From Bdellovibrionales bacterium (lineage in GTDB: Bacteria; Bdellovibrionota; UBA1018), in NCBI GenBank assembly GCA_018968995.1, contig JAGWZD010000138.1, forward strand, positions 1 to 5,932: a DNA stretch of 5,932 bases. Direction: 5' to 3'. A program made the translations under genes and the position numbers. Shown here in pieces: positions 1 through 5,250 of the stretch. Position 1 is the first letter of the stretch, and the number at the start of each line of letters is the position of its first letter. The notes below the pieces were generated by a model that ran no database searches, was not told the DNA's origin, and was given only the letters and a program-made list of their open reading frames with translations.

Positions 1-672
1 CGCGGTTTTCTACGATTTGCTCGGCAGAAAGGGCTTCTAAAGCGCGACATCGGCTCTCTGGTGCCAACACCTAAGGTCAGACGCCCTTTGCCAAAATTTT
101 TTAAGGTCGATGAAGTCTTACAACTGGTGCATTCCCCAGATTCTTCGACACGACTCGGTCGTAGAGACCGTGCTCTTTTTGAAGTGCTTTATGGCGCCGG
201 TCTTCGCGTCAGCGAGGCGGTCGCACTCAATCTGGAAGATCTGGACCTGGACTCAGGATGGGTCAGAGTCTTGGGAAAAGGCTCTAAGGAGCGGCAGGTC
301 CCTCTGGGCAAACCCGCCATTCTGGCGGTCCAGGAATACCTGAGTGATGCAGGCAGAGAGGACGAACAGAGAGCTCTTTTTTTGAACTTTCGCGGTTCGC
401 GCCTGACTACGCGCAGCGTCGCTCGAATACTCGCTCGTAATCTGGTGCGCATGGCCACCACTAAAAGCCTCTCCCCCCACGGCCTCAGGCATAGTTTCGC
501 GACTCACCTCCTAGCGGCCGGAGCGGATCTTCGCACTATACAAGAACTTTTGGGACACTCCCGATTATCCACCACTCAACGCTATACCCATGTTGATTTG
601 GGAACACTTCTGGATGAATATCGGGAAGCTCACCCACTCGGAAATAAGTCTAAAAATGGACGCACTCGTTGA
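1..672 (+). CDS. xerC: Tyrosine recombinase XerC/XerD family (5' end missing)
   Basis: Site-specific tyrosine recombinase of the type that resolves chromosome dimers at dif during division. The frame is open from base 1, and its first 20 codons (ending ...KRDIGSL) match the end of the N-terminal core-binding domain. The GTG at 61 is therefore internal, and roughly 75-80 residues of a ~300-residue protein lie outside the window. Counting from the first codon seen, the catalytic set is complete: R69 in AGLRVSE, K93 in GKGSKER, H160 and R163 in HGLRHSFATHLL, H186 in LGHSRLSTTQ, and nucleophile Y195 in QRYTHV, nine residues after H186 as usual. The ending YREAHP is closer to the AHP ending of XerC than to XerD, so the symbol is a preference, not proven. 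The protein ends in a basic tail (NKSKNGRTR) whose codons overlap the start of dedA. The intact catalytic residues and housekeeping-like sequence argue against a decayed phage integrase. Family call is very secure; XerC versus XerD is moderate. Confidence 0.93.
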   Translation, partial: RGFLRFARQKGLLKRDIGSLVPTPKVRRPLPKFFKVDEVLQLVHSPDSSTRLGRRDRALFEVLYGAGLRVSEAVALNLEDLDLDSGWVRVLGKGSKERQVPLGKPAILAVQEYLSDAGREDEQRALFLNFRGSRLTTRSVARILARNLVRMATTKSLSPHGLRHSFATHLLAAGADLRTIQELLGHSRLSTTQRYTHVDLGTLLDEYREAHPLGNKSKNGRTR

Positions 673-1273
673 TTTTCTGCTGAACTTTTATGGTCCGGTA
701 CCTTACCTGATCGTCTTTGCCATCTTACTTGCTTGCGGACTGGGAGTTCCCATTCCCGAAGACATCACGCTCATTGTGGGGGGTCTACTTTCTTACTACG
801 GACTCTGCAACGTGTGGGTCATGATCGCTGTTTGCTTTCTCGGTGTCATGATTGGGGACTCAGCCGTCTTCTGGCTAGGGGCAAAATATGGACGAACTTT
901 AACCAAGAAATGGTTTTTCAGAAAAGCCCTCCCCGAGGAACGGATGGATGCTGTGAGGGCGAAATTTAAAAAGCACGGCAATAAATTTATCTTTGCGGGA
1001 CGATTTTTACCTGGACTGCGTGCACCGATCTTTTTTTCTGCCGGAGTACTTCACTTACCTTTTCGTGTTTTTTTTGCCTTTGATGGCCTAGCTGCACTGG
1101 TGAGTGTGCCAACGATTGTCTGGGTCGTGTATCACTTTGGTGATCACATCGACCGGGTTATCAATCGAATCAAAAACACTCAAAGTGGCATTATTACGGT
1201 TATTGTTGTGATTGCTTTCATCTATCTACTTCGCAGGTGGCGACGCAAGTCGTCTGCTAGTATTACCTCATGA
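656..1273 (+). CDS. DedA family (VTT/SNARE-associated) membrane protein
   Basis: Polytopic inner-membrane protein of the DedA superfamily, some members of which flip undecaprenyl phosphate back across the membrane or support proton-motive force and resistance to cationic peptides. From ATG 656 it is 205 residues, the normal DedA length. Visible family features are the early hydrophobic stretch with GLGVPIPEDIT (acidic E35/D36), IGDSAVFWLGAKYGR (about 66-80), and the signature AGRFLPGLRAP followed by FFSAG. R116 and R122 have the spacing of the two essential arginines of E. coli YqjA. A last membrane segment (about 178-192) ends in a basic LLRRWRRK tail. In-frame ATGs at 590 and 614 would add a polar stretch lying wholly inside the recombinase gene. 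I chose 656 because it places the start just before the first hydrophobic helix; GGAAA at 640-644 is a modest ribosome binding site. The gene overlaps the recombinase gene by 17 bp and the next gene by 4 bp, suggesting translational coupling. The family is certain, the substrate inferred. Confidence 0.92.
   Translation: MDALVDFLLNFYGPVPYLIVFAILLACGLGVPIPEDITLIVGGLLSYYGLCNVWVMIAVCFLGVMIGDSAVFWLGAKYGRTLTKKWFFRKALPEERMDAVRAKFKKHGNKFIFAGRFLPGLRAPIFFSAGVLHLPFRVFFAFDGLAALVSVPTIVWVVYHFGDHIDRVINRIKNTQSGIITVIVVIAFIYLLRRWRRKSSASITS
1270..1273 (+). other. ATGA start/stop overlap (translational coupling)
   Basis: The start codon of the M14 gene (1270-1272) and the TGA stop of dedA (1271-1273) share bases. 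No strong Shine-Dalgarno sequence precedes this ATG, so initiation probably relies on ribosomes finishing dedA. The overlap is directly visible; the coupling is inferred. Confidence 0.8.
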
Positions 1274-2265
1274 AAAACGCATTGATTCGGCTTCTCATCA
1301 ATTTGGCTATCGCCCTGATCATGAGCCTGGCCTCTCTGGAGTCGAAAGCCACTGCAACTCAAGAACCCGTTGATTCTCGGCCAACACGCGATCCCATTCA
1401 TGCGCCCTGGTCGATTGAAGAGTGGTGCTCGCAGCTCAAGAGTGAGATCAAAAAGCTCCGATGGTCGATCGATCCCTGTGCCAAAATTCCATGGAAAATC
1501 ATGGGTCGATCGGTTCTTGGAAAGCCGCTGCCAATCGTAGAGCTTGGTGAGTCGAGCGCAAATAATACGACTCTTGTCATAAGCATGGTTCATGGCGACG
1601 AAAATACCCCTTTGTATATCGCACTGAAGCTTGCTCACTATCTAAAAGAAAACGAGGCCTTTCTGCGTAACGGAGCCACTCGCGTGGTAATCGCGCCAAT
1701 GGTAAACCCTGATGGTTTTTTTAGAAAAACAAGAACTCGAACTAATGCTCACAAAGTGGACGTAAATCGAAATTTACCGACTCGAGATTGGCATTCCCAA
1801 GCATTGAAACTTTGGAGGACAAAATTTGGTTCTAATGCCAGGCGATTTCCAGGACACGCGCCTTCCTCTGAGCCTGAAACCCTTTTTCAGGAAGAGCTTC
1901 TGAAAACTTACAAGCCTCAAAAAGTCCTCTCGATACATGCGCCACTGAATTTCATGGACTATGATGGTCCAAGCACTCTTACATTGGCTCGTTTTCCAAA
2001 GGACTATATCGAAGAATGCTTAAAGCTAAAACGTGCGCTCAAGGCCACACCGGGTGGTTTTTTTCCGGGATCATTAGGCAATTATGCCGGACAAGAGATG
2101 GGAATTCCTACTCTGACCCTTGAGCTGCCTTCAGCCAACCCAGACCGTGCCGAGGGGTATTGGAAGACTTTTGAGCCCGGTATTCGAACCATGATTGAGT
2201 ACCGCATGCCTGATGTAGCCATCGAACGAGCACCTCCAAAGAGTCGGTCGCAGAGCAATTCCTAG
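1270..2265 (+). CDS. Exported M14 zinc carboxypeptidase, MpaA-like murein peptide amidase
   Basis: Zinc metallopeptidase of family M14, 331 residues, most like the murein tripeptide amidase (MpaA) branch that cuts the gamma-D-Glu-diaminopimelate bond of peptidoglycan peptides. The N-terminus (MKNALIRLLI, then a hydrophobic stretch to about residue 21) looks like a signal peptide, with a likely AxA cleavage after A29 (KATA), so the enzyme should act in the periplasm or outside. The catalytic set is present: zinc ligands H108 and E111 in MVHGDE, NPDG at 146-149, R157, N166/R167 in VDVNRN, SSEPET at 199-204, third zinc ligand H223 in SIHAP, and general base E285 in LTLELPS. C53 and C70 in the pre-catalytic region could form a disulphide. 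Its ATG shares bases with the dedA stop (ATGA), indicating coupled translation, and the glycosyltransferase follows 4 bp later. Fold and catalysis are secure. The exact bond cut is inferred, and other M14 specificities (D-Glu/DAP or protein carboxypeptidase) remain possible. The polar tail after residue 320 has no recognisable motif. Confidence 0.88.
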   Translation: MKNALIRLLINLAIALIMSLASLESKATATQEPVDSRPTRDPIHAPWSIEEWCSQLKSEIKKLRWSIDPCAKIPWKIMGRSVLGKPLPIVELGESSANNTTLVISMVHGDENTPLYIALKLAHYLKENEAFLRNGATRVVIAPMVNPDGFFRKTRTRTNAHKVDVNRNLPTRDWHSQALKLWRTKFGSNARRFPGHAPSSEPETLFQEELLKTYKPQKVLSIHAPLNFMDYDGPSTLTLARFPKDYIEECLKLKRALKATPGGFFPGSLGNYAGQEMGIPTLTLELPSANPDRAEGYWKTFEPGIRTMIEYRMPDVAIERAPPKSRSQSNS

Positions 2266-2269
2266 AAGC

Positions 2270-3766
2270 ATGAATTTTAGATCGACTCTATTCAAGCAAG
2301 GCTCTGGTTATTGGATCTTCGTGGTTGCAGTCTTGTATGGACTGTTCCAAGCCGCAACTCTAGGAATCAGCGACGATGAGGCGTATTATTGGGTTCTCTC
2401 TAAAAGTCCGGCATGGGGGTATGTCTATCACCCACCCATGGTGGCTTGGGTTATTGCTGCTTCAGATCGGTTGCTCGGATGGATCCCTCTTGCACGAGAG
2501 TTTTTGGTGCGAGTCCCAGGACTCCTCCTGTTTACTGGCACGCTAGCTTTGGGAGTCTCTTGGTTAAATCAGAACCATGACAAACGACATCCCTTCAACT
2601 CATTCCAGCTAGTCTTATTTCTCATTCCGGGTCTGGTCGCCATGTGCTGGATGATGGTTCCAGATCACCCGCTGATTTTTGGTTGGATGCTCTGTTTTTA
2701 CTCTTGTTGGAGGATCCTACAAAAAGACTCCATTCGATACCGCGACCTTGCACTTCTAGCAATCAGCTGCACACTGGGCATTTTATCAAAGTTTTCGGCT
2801 GTTCTTTTTTGTGCCTCTGCCACTTTTTCAATCCTGGCTTTTAGCAAAAAAAAGCTAGCCCCGATCTCGGCGGTTTTTTTAGGCTCCATTTTGGGCCTCA
2901 TCCCAATTGTCTACTGGAATTCTAAGAATGAATGGGCTGCAATATTATACCAGTTTCAGGCTCGGCACTCGGGCGCAGCACTAGAACTACTTCGTTATGG
3001 AAAGTTCTGGGCAACCCAGCTTCTAATTGCAGGGCCATTTCTCATTTACTTCGGAATTGTTTTCGGCTTTTCAATCGTCACCCAGTGGAAACGAAAAAGC
3101 ATCGCTCAAAAATATCTCTTCATTTGGTTTTTTCCGGCTCTGGTTTTTTTGGTGCAACCCGCGTTTTCGAGTTTCAAGCCCCACTGGGCCATTGTGGCTT
3201 GGCTTCCTCTAGGTTTAGCAGCTGCGCTTGAATCCAGCAGAAACCACACACTAGCGAGACTACACTCTTTTTTTGCGCTGTGTTTGCTCGTGATTTTTAC
3301 AATCTTCTCCCACTTCCCTGCTACTTCAACTTTACAGTCTTGGTGGACAGGAAGACCTGCAAATCCACTTTGGGATCTATCAAATGACTTAAAGAGTTGG
3401 GATGGGCTTCCGGAATTTCTCGCCGCAAAGCAGGTGCCTCAGGACATTGCAGTGATCGGGGCCCGCTATCAGACAGCCTCACAGGCGGCATTTTCACTTT
3501 GGCCCCATCGAATCGTTACCCTGGCCCCTCGAACAACGGCCGAGAGTCGTGAATGGCCTTTGGCCGCAGAGTCACTTTTTGATCGGGGCGCGGGACTTTG
3601 GCCTCAACTGCACCGACGGGCTATTTTTGTTCATGACGACCGTTACCTTCAAGAGCCACAGTTTCCAGACTCCATTTGTTCGAAAATCGGCATACTTGCT
3701 GGCAAAAGCCACGACACTCCTGCAAAACGAATCCACATCTGGGACTGCTACCCTCGCTCAAACTAA
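2270..3766 (+). CDS. GT39 / ArnT-like lipid-carrier glycosyltransferase
   Basis: Integral membrane glycosyltransferase of the GT39/PMT_2 superfamily, whose members move a sugar from an undecaprenyl-phosphate donor to lipid A, another glycan or a protein at the periplasmic face. The first helix (about 14-32) is followed by SDDEAYYWVLSKSP (D35, D36, E37) and YHPPMVAW, the hallmark first periplasmic loop with the catalytic acid. Further family blocks are PDHPLIFGW (131-139), LGILSKFSAVLF (169-180), YWNSKNEWAAILYQ (215-228), and FKPHWAIVAWLPLG (302-315). About ten to twelve hydrophobic segments fill residues 14-347. Residues ~350-498 form a mostly soluble C-terminal part with GARYQTASQAAFSLW, as in related enzymes. 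The 498-residue length is usual. It begins 4 bp after the M14 stop, with only a poor ribosome binding site (AGAAG immediately before ATG), so coupling is likely. The acceptor and donor sugar cannot be read from sequence: it may be an L-Ara4N transferase, another lipid A modifier or a protein/surface-glycan enzyme, so I give no arnT symbol. An A8 tract at codons 193-195 is noted separately. Confidence 0.88.
   Translation: MNFRSTLFKQGSGYWIFVVAVLYGLFQAATLGISDDEAYYWVLSKSPAWGYVYHPPMVAWVIAASDRLLGWIPLAREFLVRVPGLLLFTGTLALGVSWLNQNHDKRHPFNSFQLVLFLIPGLVAMCWMMVPDHPLIFGWMLCFYSCWRILQKDSIRYRDLALLAISCTLGILSKFSAVLFCASATFSILAFSKKKLAPISAVFLGSILGLIPIVYWNSKNEWAAILYQFQARHSGAALELLRYGKFWATQLLIAGPFLIYFGIVFGFSIVTQWKRKSIAQKYLFIWFFPALVFLVQPAFSSFKPHWAIVAWLPLGLAAALESSRNHTLARLHSFFALCLLVIFTIFSHFPATSTLQSWWTGRPANPLWDLSNDLKSWDGLPEFLAAKQVPQDIAVIGARYQTASQAAFSLWPHRIVTLAPRTTAESREWPLAAESLFDRGAGLWPQLHRRAIFVHDDRYLQEPQFPDSICSKIGILAGKSHDTPAKRIHIWDCYPRSN
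2846..2880 (+). other. A8 slippery tract, weak stem and T7 tract inside the GT39 gene
   Basis: Codons 193-195 of the glycosyltransferase read AAA AAA AAG (2846-2854), which contains the A AAA AAG heptamer in the phase used by the classic dnaX -1 frameshift site. Seven bases downstream a small stem (CCG 2861-2863 with CGG 2868-2870, possibly extended) leads to a T7 run at 2874-2880. Slipping by -1 would add 23 codons beginning GCT AGC CCC and end at TAA 2923-2925, giving a protein cut after about 195 normal residues. The motif is plain; any frameshifting, transcript slippage or premature termination here is speculative because the stem is weak. Confidence 0.35.
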
Positions 3767-3859
3767 GGTCTTTTTAGCGAAACTCCGATCCCTCAATAGA
3801 GTAGGTGCCTCGCACGACAATCCGTCAGGCCAGGTGTCAAAACTCTGTCGAGGGTTTAC
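3767..3859 (+). other. 93-bp spacer before the M48 gene
   Basis: The only sizeable gap between the plus-strand genes. It starts with GGTCTTTTTAG just after the glycosyltransferase stop. I could find only a three-base-pair stem before that T5 run, so a terminator is not supported. I see no clear -35/-10 pair. The spacer may hold a promoter for the M48 gene or be an untranslated part of one long operon. Confidence 0.4.
3850..3854 (+). promoter_or_regulatory. Ribosome binding site of the M48 gene
   Basis: GAGGG at 3850-3854 lies five bases before ATG 3860. It is the strongest Shine-Dalgarno match among the genes here and fixes the start, which directly precedes the first hydrophobic helix. It fits independent rather than coupled translation. 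Confidence 0.7.
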
Positions 3860-5140
3860 ATGGAACTAAAACCTATTCTCGGACTTCTTATCGCTTCAGC
3901 TATTCCCGTCGTGATGTTTGCGCTCTGGTCGGAATACTTTAGAGGCGGGCTGGATACCAAGGGCTCTGAGGAGAGCGAGTCGACCGAAGAGACAATTGCT
4001 GATCATACGCTTAGAATTCGGATTGCCGGACTTCTGTCTACGTTACTGCAACTCTTTGTCTTTTTAGTGACAACTCCAGTAAGGCAGGAGAGCTCGTCGG
4101 CCTCAGTCGCCGGACTTTTTATCGTGCTTTTCGCTCTGATCTTTCAGCGCTCGTTACAGTACCGACTGGAGCGCGAGATTCTCCCTGGCAGTGATGAGCG
4201 CCAATCCAACCCCGATTCATACCGAAGCCCCCCTTCAACTTTTTTCTGGGCACTCGCCGGAACAGCCCTGTATATGGGCATTCTCTTCGGAACCGTTTTT
4301 TCATCCGCCGTGGCCGTTGCCGCTTTTCGACTCAATGGATCCGCCGCTATTGCTGTGATTGGCTTGGGGGCTCTGACGGGCTTTACCCTAGCTATGGGAT
4401 CTAATTTCGCGTTTTCGTCCTGGTTTCTCAAACGAATGGTGCCATCTGAACCCCTTTCAGACGCAAAAGTTATCGCGGTGCTTGAAAAAATCTTCTTGGA
4501 AAGTGGTGTTCAAGCTCCTGAATTTCGAAGAATTTCAATAGACTCCGTCCGCTCTGCCAACGCCTGGGTCACCGGATTCCCTACTTTTACTGGTCCCCTG
4601 AGACCTGTTCTGTGGTTTACGCCTGCGCTCCTCGCCGAACTTGAATCGCCCGAACAACAATTAGAGTTCGAGGCCGTCGTGAAACATGAGGTGGCTCACA
4701 TGAAGCTCCATCATCTATCTCAGCGATTTCGGCTGGCATGGATCTGTAGCCTGACAGTCTTCTCTTCACTGGCTCTCTCGATGGCACTCAATATTTTCTT
4801 TCGCTCGCAGTCTATAGGCAGCGCCCTTCCTCTTTTGACGATGGCGGCTTCAATCGGACTAGTAGTCTTTTCCTTCCGAAAGTTGCAGCGACAGTTACAG
4901 AAACAGGAACTCGAAGCAGATCGTTACAGTGTAGTGGGCCTCGGAGCGAGCGCGGCCAGTCTGATCTCTGCCCTGAAACGAATCGATACCTGGAACTCCA
5001 GACTCACCGCAAGTTCCTCTGTTGGACTAACGCAGGAAAACACCTCACATCCGGCAGTGCAGGATCGTATCGCGGCACTCGAATTTTTGGCAGCAAAAGA
5101 GCGAGTGGAAAACCAAGATTCTATTAAAAAGGCAGCATAA
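3860..5140 (+). CDS. M48 family membrane zinc metallopeptidase (HtpX/Ste24-like)
   Basis: Membrane-embedded zinc protease of family M48, whose members remove damaged membrane proteins (HtpX) or process prenylated peptides (Ste24). The protein has 426 residues. About five hydrophobic segments come first (roughly 4-23, 54-73, 82-97, 128-156, 158-180), with an acidic linker GSEESESTEE at 35-44. The catalytic part contains SANAWVTGFP (232-240; HtpX-like NAFATG block), VVKHEVAHMKLHH with the HExxH zinc site H276/E277/H280, two more hydrophobic segments (about 293-312 and 321-338), the third zinc ligand E352 in LEADRYSV, and the closing SHPAVQDRIAAL (396-405). The two helices between HExxH and the ExxxD motif match the HtpX plan, but the N-terminal membrane region is longer than HtpX's, so htpX is not assigned. 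It is the last gene before the convergent flagellin, and its stop lies two bases before a strong stem-loop. Peptidase class is secure; substrates are unknown. A quality-control role for envelope proteins would suit the neighbours, but that is inference. Confidence 0.88.
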   Translation: MELKPILGLLIASAIPVVMFALWSEYFRGGLDTKGSEESESTEETIADHTLRIRIAGLLSTLLQLFVFLVTTPVRQESSSASVAGLFIVLFALIFQRSLQYRLEREILPGSDERQSNPDSYRSPPSTFFWALAGTALYMGILFGTVFSSAVAVAAFRLNGSAAIAVIGLGALTGFTLAMGSNFAFSSWFLKRMVPSEPLSDAKVIAVLEKIFLESGVQAPEFRRISIDSVRSANAWVTGFPTFTGPLRPVLWFTPALLAELESPEQQLEFEAVVKHEVAHMKLHHLSQRFRLAWICSLTVFSSLALSMALNIFFRSQSIGSALPLLTMAASIGLVVFSFRKLQRQLQKQELEADRYSVVGLGASAASLISALKRIDTWNSRLTASSSVGLTQENTSHPAVQDRIAALEFLAAKERVENQDSIKKAA

Positions 5141-5142
5141 AA

Positions 5143-5177
5143 GCTTCCTTCCAGTGCTCGGCACACCGGAAGGAAGC
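5143..5177 (-). terminator. Stem-loop terminator, mainly for the flagellin transcript
   Basis: GCTTCCTTCC (5143-5152) and GGAAGGAAGC (5168-5177) form a perfect 10-bp stem. The loop itself holds GTGC/GCAC (5154-5157 and 5161-5164) around TCG, a small inner stem. Read on the minus strand the stem is followed by TTTTA and a little later by TTTTT, the pattern of an intrinsic terminator about 74 bases after the flagellin stop. On the plus strand no T-run follows, so for the M48 transcript it would more likely be a 3'-end stabiliser or weak stop. Confidence 0.72.
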
Positions 5178-5190
5178 AGGCTGTATGGAG

Positions 5191-5213
5191 CCGGGGTTCA
5201 GTTGAACCACCGG
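5191..5213. other. Second stem-loop in the convergent junction
   Basis: CCGGGGTTCA (5191-5200) pairs with TGAACC (5203-5208) and, after a one-base bulge at A5209, with CCGG (5210-5213). The innermost A-T pair probably stays open, leaving a four-base AGTT loop. No T-run follows on either strand, so it is not a classic intrinsic terminator. It may protect 3' ends or back up the neighbouring hairpin. It does not resemble a tRNA or riboswitch. Confidence 0.5.
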
Positions 5214-5250
5214 GTGATCTCACTCACTTCAAAATCAAGCAGAAGCAAAA

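Noticed and set aside
61..63. GTG as the true start of the recombinase
   Set aside because: The frame is open to base 1, and the 20 codons before it match the end of the recombinase N-terminal domain, so the gene is cut by the window edge.
590..655. Longer DedA start at ATG 590 or 614
   Set aside because: The added residues are polar, unlike the family N-terminus, and lie wholly within the recombinase coding region. ATG 656 gives normal length and places the start before the first membrane helix.
1..672. Integrase of a mobile island
   Set aside because: The sequence is closer to housekeeping XerC/XerD. No attachment-site repeats, tRNA gene, phage genes or composition change accompany it.
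2861..2880. Intrinsic terminator inside the glycosyltransferase gene
   Set aside because: The T7 run is real, but the preceding stem has only three or four firm pairs, and the reading frame continues with conserved family motifs. I mention it only as part of the slippery-site lead.
3764..3777. Terminator at the glycosyltransferase stop (T5 run)
   Set aside because: Only a three-base-pair stem (ACC/GGT) precedes it, too weak to support termination.
3549..3869. Possible 106-residue gene bridging the glycosyltransferase end and the spacer
   Set aside because: It lies out of frame over conserved glycosyltransferase and spacer sequence, shows no recognisable domain, and overlaps the well-supported M48 start.
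4144..4431. Antisense reading frame opposite the M48 membrane region
   Set aside because: It is a shadow of the M48 codons, with an arginine/alanine/proline-rich product and no family resemblance.
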